From: Carallia brachiata
Lineage: Eukaryota > Streptophyta > Magnoliopsida > Malpighiales > Rhizophoraceae
DNA: 64,000 bases
Assembly: GCA_021464245.1 (NCBI GenBank)
Contig: JADCRB010000059.1
Coordinates: forward strand, 160,798-224,797
Reading direction: 5' to 3'
In this document: in pieces, positions 49,101-59,644 of the stretch
Layout of the letters: every line of letters begins with the position of its first letter
Numbering within the stretch: position 1 is the stretch's first letter
Translations under genes and position numbers: made by a program
Notes under the pieces: generated by a model
The model's input: the letters and a program-made list of their open reading frames with translations, nothing else
What the model was told of the DNA's origin: nothing
Database searches by the model: none

Positions 49101-49516
49101 CGGCACCCACTCCATGACCAAACGCAACAGAATATTAATTTTTACTGTAAATCCGAGATTTTCTAACTGCCGATTAGCCCATATCTGCGTTTAAATTACC
49201 CGCTAAAATCAATCTTAACCAACTTGGTGGGACCCGTGCAAATAGTGGGCCCCAGAACATTTGCACAGAGAGATACGGAGAGACAGAGATAGAGAGGTAC
49301 CTGTTTGGCGGCGCCGAAGCCGCGGAGGCCGCTGGGCTTGCCTTGCATTTGCTTGACAAGGGAAAAGGCGGTCTTGAAGTTGCCTTTCGAGAGCTCCCTG
49401 TTTACTCTTTGTAGAGCGCTACGGCGTCGTGCTGCAAAATTGGCTCCGCGAACTCTGATTGCACATACATTTCCGGTAGCCGGCGGCTCTGCTCGTAGCC
49501 GAGGCCCAAAGTTCAT
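46134..49516 (-). CDS. FtsH/M41-like HEAGH protein, soluble paralogue
   Basis: Eight exons on the minus strand: 49516-49301, 49184-48981, 48343-48254, 47966-47826, 47482-47432, 47213-47187, 46504-46409 and 46334-46134, all phase 0 and in frame, total 341 residues. The N-terminus (MNFGPRLRAEPPATG) may be a plastid transit peptide. It continues with RVNRELSKGNFKTAFSLVKQ and GLRGFGAAKQ, then VPKRLSALDELESFDGIELL. The M41-type zinc motif HEAGH opens exon 4 (HEAGHFLIGYLLGALPKGYK). GGLVAEYLVFGRSEG and an Asp in HSDVDK mark the region of the third metal ligand. No AAA ATPase domain is present. Compared with its divergent neighbour it lacks the hydrophobic exon-2 stretch and has an additional 51-bp exon (VGLAEMMNENKGESFNE). 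Activity is unknown; related Arabidopsis proteins (At5g27290 type, from memory) are described only as stress-regulated or FtsH-like. Confidence 0.82.
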
Positions 49517-49768
49517 ATCTTTCTTGGCTCCTCTGGTTGGTTCCCCCCAAAATCCTGCAAACCCATCAATAAACGAGAAAAATAAGAAGGAACACGGAAA
49601 TTCGTAACCAAAACGTTGTCGTTTCCTGTATGATTCTATTATCTTGCATGTATGGTTGACAATTTTTGCAATTAAATTGAAACCCAAAAAAAAAAAAAAA
49701 CAGAAAAGAAAAAATAAAGGCATGCCATTGAGTTCAAAGAAAGGGGGTTTTTGAAGTTCGGTTTGCTG
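49517..49768. promoter_or_regulatory. Shared 252-bp divergent promoter region
   Basis: Only 252 bp separate the two start codons of the divergent HEAGH genes, so both promoters and both 5' leaders must lie here or overlap the first exons. No clear TATA box on either strand; an A-run sits at 49687-49702. Confidence 0.55.
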
Positions 49769-51993
49769 ATGGCGACAGTGGGGCATTATTACAACATAGG
49801 CTTGCTTTCATATTCTAGGCAGAGGGCTTGCTCTTTTAGAGTTATTTGTTCATCAATTGGTGTTGTGTCTAGAAAACAGGTGTTGGAGCAAGTTGACAAA
49901 GAGCTTAGTAAAGGAGATGACAGAGCAGCACTTACCCTTATCAAGGACTTGCAAGGAAGGCCTGGTGGGCTTAGATGTTTTGGTGCTGTAAGACAGGTTT
50001 CGTTCTGAGACTTACCCTTTTGTGGAACTTTAATTTTGTGTTATTTTATGTGATTTTTATGAACTTTGCAGGTACCCCAGAGGCTTTATACATTGGATGA
50101 ACTGAAGCTAAATGGGATAGAGACAGCTTCCCTCTTATCCCCAGTGGATGCCACTCTTGGCTCCATACAAAGGAACCTGCAGATTGCTGCTTTTCTTGGT
50201 GGGCTTGCTGCTTGGAAGACATTTGAGTTCACCCCACAACAGATTCTGTATTTTTCTTTAGGGTGGTTGTTTTTATGGACTTGGGAGTCAGTAAGTTCTT
50301 CTTGCTTTTCCAATTGGTCTAATTGTCTAAAGAATAACACACCATCTCTTTGTTTTTGATGTGTTCTGTCCTACAGCTTTAGGGCAATCTTATTTAACTT
50401 TAGTAGTAGTGTCTGCTATTGTGATTTCCTAGAGATGAGAACAATTTTCTGTTCTGCCCTTACAATCTATTTGGATGTTAATTGGTTTGTATTCTGTTTA
50501 GTCTCTCTTAAACGAATGGATGTTTTCCCAAGTTTGAACCTTTGCCCTATTAGCATATTTTAATTTCTGTTGTGCACTTTTTTGGGCTAAGTTCTGGGTA
50601 TTTGAGCCAATAACATTGTTGTCAATAGTATTGCTCCTGGTTATCATGGTTTTGCTTTATTAATTACAGTAGTCCATTGATGTGCTAATATCTCACCAAG
50701 TGAGTTTTATAGATCTCTTTTGATGGAGGATTTGGTAGCTTGTTCCTTGACACGATTGGTCACACCTTCAGCCCAAAGTATCATAATAGGGTTATTCAGG
50801 TAAGAAAGGAGCTTTCTCTCTCTCTCTCTCTCTCTCTCCTCCCACACACTCAGGAACAAAAAAAAAAAAAAAAACTAAGAAGCTCCTACATGATGTTGAT
50901 AGCCAGTTTTTTAAGTCATGTTACTTGTTTAGGTAGGGGCCTTGTGGTCTACTTGGGATTGCAATGCGCTCCCCTTAATCTTGGGATGCTTTCCCAATAC
51001 AGGGAAGCTTGAATGTGCAACCCTTTCACAGCTATAAAAATGCTGATTATGGAACCTAATTTAGGTATCTCATGTCAACTTGGCATTCTTTGGATGCTTC
51101 CAATGCGACAAAGTGAAGATTTTCCATTTTTCCCTTTTCCAAGTGCAGCATGAAGCTGGCCATTTCCTAGTTGCTTACTTGGTGGGCATTCTCCCAAGGG
51201 GTTACACATTAACCAGTTTGGAGGCTTTGCAGAAGGAAGGGTCTCTGAACGTACAAGCAGGGACTGCTTTTGTGGACTTTGAGTTTCTTGAGGAGGTAGG
51301 TTGCTTTACTCTGAAACACCTCATGGGATAATTCATTGCTCAGTTTCAGTTCTCTGCTGTGGCATTGTCATTCTGGTGCTAGGGAGCAAATGTTGTTCAG
51401 TCTGTGTTGTCCATTTGGTTGCTCAGTTGATTGATTAGCTGCTTTACACACGCATACAGGTAAATGCAGGAAAAGTATCTGCTACGGTATGTTGTTGAAA
51501 ATGAGTTCAAATATTGCTGTAAAACGAAAGACACTGCTCTTAGAAGTAGGATAAATCCTCATATCTGGACTCTGGACTGTTTTTCTTAGACGCTGAACAG
51601 ATTTTCGTGTATTGCGCTAGCTGGTGTAGCAACCGAGTACCTTTTATATGGCCGTGCAGAGGGAGGCCTTGCCGATGTAAATAAGGTCCATACGATTCCC
51701 CTTGCTCAATTGCTCGCTATGTATTCTACAAGCGTAGTACTTATGCTAATTTTAGACATTGCTCATTGAAAATGGTAATGCTCATCTTACAGTTGGATAT
51801 GCTGATAAAAAGCTTAGGCTTCACACAGAAGAAGGCAGACTCGCAAGTCAGATGGTCTGTACTGAATACCATCCTAATGCTGCGTCGTCATGAAGTCGCT
51901 CGAGCTAAGCTTGCAGAGGCCATGTCCGCAGGAAAATCTGTAGGAACTTGCATTGACATTATAGAAGATAGTATAAATGAATCAGATATCTAA
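49769..51993 (+). CDS. FtsH/M41-like HEAGH membrane protein, plastid type
   Basis: Seven exons: 49769-49996, 50072-50290, 50713-50799, 51149-51295, 51460-51486, 51590-51685 and 51793-51993, all phase 0, encoding 334 residues without error. Residues 1-30 are Ser/Arg-rich and low in acid, as in plastid transit peptides. Then RKQVLEQVDKELSKGDDRAA, LIKDLQGRPGGLRCFGAVRQ and RLYTLDELKLNGIE. Two hydrophobic stretches follow (LQIAAFLGGLAAW and ILYFSLGWLFLW), likely membrane segments. The zinc motif is HEAGHFLVAYLVGILPRGY, and RFSCIALAGVATEYLLYGRA with a following Asp resembles the distal M41 metal-ligand region. No ATPase domain, so not a complete FtsH; it may be a free-standing metalloprotease or an inactive relative. 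The layout is close to Arabidopsis At5g27290 as I remember it. Its paralogue lies head-to-head 252 bp away. Confidence 0.87.
50814..50838. repeat. (TC)n microsatellite in an intron
   Basis: Twelve or so TC units in the third intron of the plus-strand HEAGH gene. Confidence 0.9.
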
Positions 51994-52395
51994 GTTACAA
52001 CTGGCGTCGTGGTGGATTCCTGGATACTCGACCCTAATTGGGAGAATGTCTTCAGCAAATTTTGTTGCTTCTTGTGATTCCCTTCTTGTTGGTCATTGCA
52101 TATGAAGGCTTCAAGTTTTCTTTCTAGCAGTGGCACTCTCTGTAACCTTCCCTTTAATTTTTTTCTTTAAAATAACAAAACCATTGCTAATACATTAGTT
52201 GTCCCACATGAAATCCAATCACAGGTTGTTGCACAGGTTGTTGTTGACATTCTCATTGAACTTCTTTCGTATTGTATTTAATTGGGTTTTTCTGACACTC
52301 GCCTTATTGTAGACAAAATGTAAAACTTAATATTGCAATCTTGGTATAAATTTTTATTATTAAATGATTGAAGAGAATAAGAAGACTTAAATTCA
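51994..52395. other. 3' UTR and intergenic sequence
   Basis: The start is the likely 3' UTR of the HEAGH gene; AT-rich beyond, no gene seen. Confidence 0.5.
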
Positions 52396-52396
52396 A

Positions 52397-52605
52397 ATCA
52401 CCAATCAAATTTAAATCACCGACCAAATTAATGATACGCCTTACATTTTTGTAAATATATTTTTTTCTTTTTTTAAGCAAAGGACAAACATATCACCAAT
52501 CAAATTTAAATCACCGAACCAAATTACCAAATTAATGATATGCCTTATATTTTTGCAAATATACTTTTTTTCCCTTTTTTTGGCAAAGGACAAACATAGT
52601 GCTTG
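52397..52605. repeat. Tandem duplication, about 100-bp unit
   Basis: The block CACCAATCAAATTTAAATCA ... GCAAAGGACAAACATA occurs twice in succession (about 52398-52491 and 52493-52600). The second copy has an extra CCAAATTA repeat inside. Confidence 0.8.
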
Positions 52606-53122
52606 AATGTGCATATTTTTTAAAATTTTGATGCAAAAAAAAAAAAAGAAAAGTTTTATAATAACATTTATTAAAATATATAATAATTTAAACCGTTAAA
52701 TTATAAATGATATGTTATATATGTCATTAAATAAATTACTTATTTATTATATATATCTCTATTTATTAAACGTGTAGGTATAATCAAATTAAAAATAAAA
52801 AAAAATAAAAATTTACTATTTACCTCAAAAGCCCCTCTTTTATACTTGCAAAGATTCAGCAATTGAATTCTATAACTATTTTTAATGTTGTACTAATTTT
52901 TTCCATAACAATAATCATACGATTCATACCAATAATAGGGATTGATAACATCACCCAGTAGGAGTTTTCCGAAGTCAACTGGACCATTCCTGTGGGAATT
53001 CCCGGACTCCCGCACGAGAAAGTCAAAACTCCAATACTGATCAAACTCATCTCCTCCCATTGATAGAATCCAAGATCAAGCCTTCCCGTCTCTCTCCCTT
53101 TCTCTCGTCTCTCTCTCTAAGA
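52606..53122. other. Intergenic sequence and acyltransferase promoter
   Basis: AT-rich to about 52850; the CT-rich leader at 53085-53120 probably belongs to the 5' UTR of the next gene. Confidence 0.45.
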
Positions 53123-53273
53123 ATGGCCGCACAGTGGATTCTGATATTCCACGGCTTGGCCACCTTACTAGTGACGGTCTCAATTCTATGCGGTCAGTGG
53201 CCCATCTTCCGCGGCACCCCCATTGAGCGCCTCCATTATTTCATCACTTTTGGTGCCTATGATTGCTTCCTGT

Positions 53274-53328
<55 letters not shown>

Positions 53329-56300
53329 ACACGTGCATTCAGGCAGATGGTTTCTCTTTATAAGCTGTTTTCTTGTTTCTGGGTATTGATTTGTTGCTTT
53401 TGATGTGGGTGAAGGCGATGCGTTGAGGGTGTGTTTGGTGACAGGGGCGCCAATTTCATATTTTCCATTGAGCATTTCTGTTGTAATCGGCCTAATCCTG
53501 TATTACAGGTACTTTTTTGTTGGTGGGTTTTTGGTTAATTGTAAAGATCAAAGGTGGGTTTTTTGTGATTTTGTGTGGTTGTGAAAGTATTGCTTGTACT
53601 TTGTTGAGTTTTTTTTTTTTTTTGTTGAGTTTTTGGGATTGGAAATAAAAGGATGGGACTTTTTTTTTTCCTTAAGAAATGTCACTTTTACTCAATATTC
53701 TTTTGATTTAAGGCTTGGTGAACGAACTATATTTGGGGTTTGAGTATGATCAGTTATAGGAATTACAGAAAATGGATTTTTGGGTGTTTTGTACAACACT
53801 TTGTTAGAGTTTTCAAAGGCTGAAAGAAAAGGAATTTCGTTTGGTTATCTCATATCAGCTTCGGTAAAAATTGTTGTTCTATTCTACCGATCCAATTTAA
53901 TATGGTTTGAAATCCTCTTTTATGTTAGTTGAGCTATTTTACAGTATATTCTTTCATGTTTAATTGCAGCTTATATATCTGGCAATCATCGGAGGGACTT
54001 ACTACTTCATTGCAAAATCATCGTTTAACTATATTCCTGGGTATTATCTAAGTGAAGTTCACAGGCATGTCCCTAGTAATGGATATTTCTCTTAAGCTGT
54101 GAATTTGTTCCTTCAGTGTCATTTCATTTTAAACTTGACCATATGTTTGAAATCTATGTAGATACACTAGCTTGCTGGGAGTTGGTGTTGGTGTTGTATT
54201 GTTTCTATTGACTAGCTTCTCTGATCCGGGAACTGTGAAGGTTGAAAATGTTTCAGAATATCTCTCTGCCTATCCCTATGATGATATCCTTTATAAAGAG
54301 AAAGACTGCTCTACGTGTAAAATTCGAAAGTGAGTTCTTTGATTTTGTTACTGACTTTCTGTAAAGCTTTTTATTTCCCTATACTAAAATTTTTTAAATT
54401 TCCCTGTTCAGACCTGCAAGGTCCAAGCACTGTAGCATATGTGATCGCTGTGTGGCCCGGTTTGACCATCATTGTGGCTGGATGGTCTGTATTAGATCCC
54501 TAACATTTTCTTTTACATCTTTTGCACTTGTGAATAGTTCTTCTTTGTGTTGTCCTTCTGAGAGTTATAAATTTTGTGGTTTTCTACTTAAAGGCGTTCA
54601 TTATTGCAGAACAATTGTATAGGGGAGAAATACTCGATACTTCTTGGCTTTCCTTTTGTGGTGAGTGCTACATGATTCATTGGCAGGAAATATATTAGGT
54701 ATATTTTTTCTGAATTGCAACCAGTAACTAGCTTTTCTTGTTGTGCTCTGTGTGTGCAACCTATAATTCTATTTTATGATGGCATTTTCTTCTTTGAAGA
54801 TAGGAGTTTTTTCTTGCCCTATTATAGATTTACTTGTTCATTTGAAACTTTGTCTTTGATCCAATATAGAAGCTATGGTTTTATCATATTGTTATATTTC
54901 TGGTATTAATAATTGTTATGGTTTTCCAGGCATTTTCTTCTTTGTGTATATGGAACAATTGGCCTTGGTTTGATTCTTGCTGGACGATTGAAAGAATTAA
55001 GAGTTGTGTATATTCTAACAGGTGAAATCAAGTCTTAGTTAAGATTTTTCCTGAATAATTAATTTTCTAATGACATAAACATGACATGCTATTTGTTCAA
55101 TTTCCTTGTTTGCAGTCTACTATGGTGTCGAAAATTCTTTTCGTGATTTAGCACCACATGTTGCACAGGTCATAATGAAAAAAAAAAAAAAATCTTTGTT
55201 AATGTTGCTGAATGCGGTTACCTTTTTCTCTTTTTTAGAGTAATGGTTATTTGGTGTTTGCAGTGGCTGTTGGGCTCATATAATACTCAGCTACTTCTTA
55301 TGGTGTTTCTGGCCATAGTTTCTCTATTATTGGTGGGATTCTTTGGGTATCATGCACATCTCTGCGTTACAAACATGACAACAAATGAGGTCTACCGAAC
55401 TTGCCCTGTACTCTGTCGACTTGTTTTATATTCTCTTGATTATATATTTAGGCATGATGTGAGATTTAACTAATATCGTGAGATTATAGGATTTTAGAAC
55501 TCTTTGACTTGATTGGTGCAAAAGATTCTCTCGTTGAGGGGTCCAAAAGGGAAATATAACCTGGGTAACTAACAGTACAACTGCTGAAGCTAGGCATTAA
55601 TGCATACCTGAATCTTGGAAGATCGATCCTGTTAAATGGAGTTTAACATTTTTAGTGTGTTTTTGTTCTCTCAAGCTTCTTAATTTTCACATCACTAACT
55701 GATATTACATTGTCCATAACAATTGGATTTTCAGAAAAATATATGAAAAGATATTCTTTTGATTGTGTGTGGCCCTATGGTGCTAATTTCGATCTTCCAA
55801 TCTGTTAAAAGGGAATGTTTCAGTACTTCTTTTTTCTCCTTGTGGTTTGAGGTGGGGATAGGTGGTGGTTGGGGGTGATCTTTTGGGTTCATAGCTTTTC
55901 ATGAATGCCGAAACTAATGATGGAACTATAGGGCCAAACATTGTACAACTTCAGTAATGTCAGCTGAGACACAATATATCTTACCTTAGTGAAACAATGG
56001 TCTCACGAATGTCTACATCTTTGGCTAATGTGGTGGATAATATTCTCTTTATTTCCTTCCTTTTTTTTTTTTTTCTCTCTCTCTCTGTTCTAATATGATG
56101 TTGTCATTATGGTGCTGCATTGCTGGCATTTGGCTTCTACTGCAGCCATACCACCCTCCCTTTCCCTCCCACCCGACACCCTCCTCCATCCTGATGTGTG
56201 CTTGAGTTGTAGGCTCAATTTGGTCGTTACTGAGAACCTGAAACTTTGCATGGGTTTTTTCTAATCTTCCCTATCCATTTCCCTCTGGATTTGCAGACGT

Positions 56301-56575
56301 TCAAGTGGCAAGAGTACATAAGCTTGCAAAAGAAGCTAAATGAAGCTAGGACTAGCGCAGCTGCGCTGAAAGCAAGTATCAGTGGGTTGAGCAGCGAATC
56401 AAAGCCGCCAGAGAGCAAATGCAAGGCCTTTTTCCGAAGATCCCCCCTCAAGGATGCTGAGGCGGTTGTCACGAAAAACACGTACGACAAGGGATTCTTC
56501 CGGAATCTATGTGAGGTTGTTTTTCCGCTCTCAATGAGACCATCATTTGCACGAAGAAAATCAAAGTCTCGCTGA
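53123..56575 (+). CDS. PAT17: DHHC protein S-acyltransferase, PAT17-like
   Basis: Ten exons: 53123-53271, 53415-53508, 53970-54064, 54162-54329, 54412-54484, 54610-54660, 54930-55021, 55116-55168, 55264-55389 and 56297-56575. With two bases restored this gives 393 residues, near Arabidopsis PAT17. Membrane segments lie at [62 protein letters not shown] and [20 protein letters not shown]. The cytosolic zinc-binding CRD reads [20 protein letters not shown] then [18 protein letters not shown]; the DHHC Cys forms the acyl-enzyme that palmitoylates target proteins. The TTxE-type motif appears as MTTNE just before the last exon. In exon 6 (54625-54628) GAGA appears where GAGAGA is needed; as written the frame shifts right after NNCIGE. 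The intron after 54064 begins GC (ACAG|GCATGT). Membrane location (Golgi, ER or plasma membrane) is not readable here. Confidence 0.9.
53277..53328. repeat. Compound (TC)n(TA)n microsatellite in intron 1 of the acyltransferase
   Basis: About 14 TC units run directly into about 12 TA units, starting five bases after the exon-1 donor. Confidence 0.9.
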
Positions 56576-58035
56576 GACACTTGCTGTCGAACCGTTAGTT
56601 GGCCGTTGCCAATCATTATTTTGTACAATGATACATTGTCCATGGTGGTCAATATCCTCAGATTTCACGAACTGACTGCCAGAGGCAGAATAGGATAGGC
56701 AGGTCCATTGTTTACAATCATTATTTTGGTCTTGTGAAACGGCATGGGGGAAGAGTATACTTGTGAAAAGAGGGGGTACCGTTTCATTTGCAAAAGGCTC
56801 CTGGAAATTGGCAGTAATTCAAGATAATGGATCTTAAATTTTTTACCCTCGACTTAAGTTATTTCATCAACATCAATTTTTTTTTTTTTTGGTTTAATGG
56901 GCTCTAACTAAGATTCTAATATGAGATCTTTAGTCTTAAAGATGATTATAGTATTTATTGAGTTATAATTTACTGGTTTATCAATCATCAATTAGTTGAA
57001 AAACGTTGGTTATATCTTAGTTGGGCCCGGTTCATTTTCTAGACTATAATGCTGCAAATCTTAAATTTTATTTCTTTTCCTGTATAATTTATCTTCATAT
57101 CTACGTTTTTTAAACATAGCAATAGCGATAGTTAATTTGTTAGGTGTCAAAAGAGGAAGGAAGCCACAAGTCGGAAATCACCCCAGAAGTATACGGTACT
57201 CTCAAAAGCTAAGCCCCAAATGTCCTCAAAATTGTGGGAATGTTTTTGAGGCCCGACTCAGAACTTACACCAGCCAAGCAAATCCGCATGGGTATCCCTA
57301 TATCTACTCTTCGAATTAGCATAATTTGGAGAATTAATGAAAATGATAGGGATATTTGTGTATCTTCAATAAATTTCAACGGCTATTTGGACCCGTCCTA
57401 TCAGACTAGAAGTTCTTTCTCAACTCCATCTGGTCTTTTCTGTTAAAATCGGACCATTTTTTATTTTCTTGTAAAACGAAAATGAACTTTTGTTTTTTGG
57501 AAAATTTAGGATAATAATATGACTTAAATTCTCTGGAAAGTTTTACATCAACCCCCTTTCTTTAATCCCCTTCCCTAAACCCCCATATAATTCTCGTCTT
57601 AGTCAGTCCTGTCCTCAATTTATTTTTCTTCCCCACGATCTAACGTTCAAATATTTCAAGAAACAAAACCAAAGCTTGGGTAATCAAAAAACGGTTTTTT
57701 CACCCTTTTTTTGCTGCATCTTTGTATTTTTCCATCCAAGATTCTTGATAGTTACCGTACTTTCTTGAATCTTGAGAGTCTTCTCTTATCTGATTGTGAT
57801 TTTTTTTTTTGGAGCAATATCTGATTGTGATTTTAACTTTAATTTTAGCTTTCTGACAGTGTTTTCCAGTTATGTAATGTCTGAAAGATTTCTTTTCGAC
57901 TTCTGTCCTCTTCTTAAGTAAAAACATTCTGATGGGTCTTGTCTCTTTGATCGGTTGGAGACCATTCTCGGCTACTTGAGTATGGAATTCCTGTTCGTTT
58001 CGGAAGGAAAAGGGCTGCTGGAGAATGATACTCTG
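56576..58035. other. 3' flank of the acyltransferase and intergenic sequence
   Basis: The first part is the probable 3' UTR. The frames at 57137-57446 have no known domain. Positions 57785-57835 contain a short direct duplication (ATCTGATTGTGATTTT). Nothing else recognised. Confidence 0.45.
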
Positions 58036-58039
58036 AAGA

Positions 58040-59642
58040 GACGGATCCAAAGAAAGTTTTCAGGGGCATATTTTTTTTTTTTTCTAAAAATTAAATGCAA
58101 CTATGCCATGTTTGAAAGCTGATTAAAATAACTTTTAGATCCAAATAAACAAACAAGGTCTTTGCTGAGTCTTTCTGTAAAATTTTAAATTTACAAAAAA
58201 AAAAAAGAAGAAGTCTTCCAAGTTTTTTTTTTTTTTTTTCTCTTTCTTTCTTTTCGATTTGCTTTCCCACCTCACCTTTACACTGCTCCGCGTTCGAGCT
58301 TCCCATGGGACAATCGTTAATTGCATTTTTTTATTTACTTCGTTTTTTTTTTCTTTTTCCATTTTTTTTAGAAAGTTTTTCATTTTTACTTATTATTTAT
58401 TTCTTTATGTATAAAGAAAACTAGAACCGCAGCTTGGCCTAGTGGTTATCTTTTTTTTTTTTTTTTTTGGTGTAAATATAGAAGGTAGTGCCTGAAACCA
58501 TAGTTATTAAACCTGGCCTAACCCAGTTGGTCGGACCGGCGGCCAGGTGACCCGGACACTGGGTCGGGCCGGGCTGTATGAACAGTACTAAGGTCAATTA
58601 AATAATAAAAAATTATTATTTTTATTTTTTATTGTACAAACAGTAAAAATATAATATTTTTATTAATGAACAGTAAAAATGAACAGTATTTTGGGACAAT
58701 TAAATAATAAAAAAATTATTTTTTTCATTATTTACTGTGTAAACAGTAAAAATAATATTTTTTTAATAATAAACAGTATTTGTACAGTAAAAATTATATA
58801 TTTTTTCACTTTTTATTACAGGAACAATAATATTTACGTACTAAAATTTATTATATTTTTATCTTTTTACTGTGTGAACGATAAAAATAATATTTTCATA
58901 ATACTAAATAATATTATATAGTATTTTCTTGCATAATTTAAGAATTTTTCACTTTTCACTATATATTTTTCTGTATATAATAATTTAATGTTGTTAATAA
59001 CTTCATATATTAAGTAATATGTTACAATTTATATTGAAAAATAATTTTTTAAGAATTTTTATCAAAATTTTAATTGATATAAATTACTTTTTAGCTTGTA
59101 AAAATGCCGTTATTGTATTAAATTGTACAAAAAATTTATATATATTATTTGATATATTCTTTTTTTAAAAAATTAATGACCCACTGGTTGACCCAATGAC
59201 CCACTCGTTGAACCAATGACCCATTGACCCAGTCGCCAGACCGGGTCAACATCCGGGTCGAGTTTAATAACTATGCCTGAAACTGAAAAATTATAATTTT
59301 AGAGAGATAAATTCCAACAATATTTTCAAATAGAATGCTATATAACACACTATAAGACGTCGAAAAATTATAAGTTCAAATTTCTGAATAATAATATAAA
59401 AAATAAGTCAATCTGTTATTCAATTATATTTTTTTTTTCATAGATATGGACAAGCTTAACTTTCTAACTTCCTTTTAAGAGTTCTCGACAGTTAAGGATC
59501 AAGTGGACATGTGATGTGTAGAGCGTGCCCCCTCGCTAATAACCTGGTGTGCAGAGAACGAGCCAGTTTCGCTAATGACTTGACGATGCCCTTCAATTTC
59601 AATAATGACTTGACAATGCCCTTCATTCCAAGCAAACATTAA
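58040..59642 (-). mobile_element. LINE 3'-end copy A, split by a MITE
   Basis: Bases 58040-58490 and 59284-59642 together match 61610-62385 (copy B) along their whole length. Landmarks shared by both: GGGGCATATTTTT at the left end, GTTTGAAAGCTGATTAAAAT, CACTGCTCCGCG (CCTGCTCCGCG in copy B), CCGCAGCTTGGCCTAGTGGT (one base different in copy B) and TTCCAAGCAAACATTAA at the right end. On the minus strand this right end reads into the C-terminal part of a LINE RNase H domain (LMFAWNEGH), and the T-run at 58071-58084 would be the poly(A) tail. So this looks like a 5'-truncated LINE insertion. The sequence between 58499 and 59275 is a later insertion. Confidence 0.7.
58499..59275. mobile_element. 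hAT-type MITE, 777 bp, with 8-bp target duplication
   Basis: The ends are perfect inverted repeats: CATAGTTATTAAAC (58499-58512) and GTTTAATAACTATG (59262-59275). The element is flanked by the 8-bp direct repeat CCTGAAAC (58491-58498 and 59276-59283); 8 bp is the hAT signature. The interior is non-coding: GC-rich subterminal blocks of TGACCCA/GGGTCA type on both sides and repeated AACAGTAAAAAT motifs (58637-58800) in an AT-rich middle. Copy B of the host LINE shows the empty site at about 62055. Confidence 0.93.
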
Positions 59643-59644
59643 CG

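Noticed and set aside
57137..57319. 60-codon basic frame, considered as a RALF or CLE-like peptide
   Set aside because: No signal sequence and none of the family motifs.
58425..58452. GCTTGGCCTAGTGGTTATC, tRNA/SINE A-box-like
   Set aside because: Fits an A box loosely but there is no B box or tRNA fold; the stretch lies within the LINE-derived repeat and recurs in copy B.
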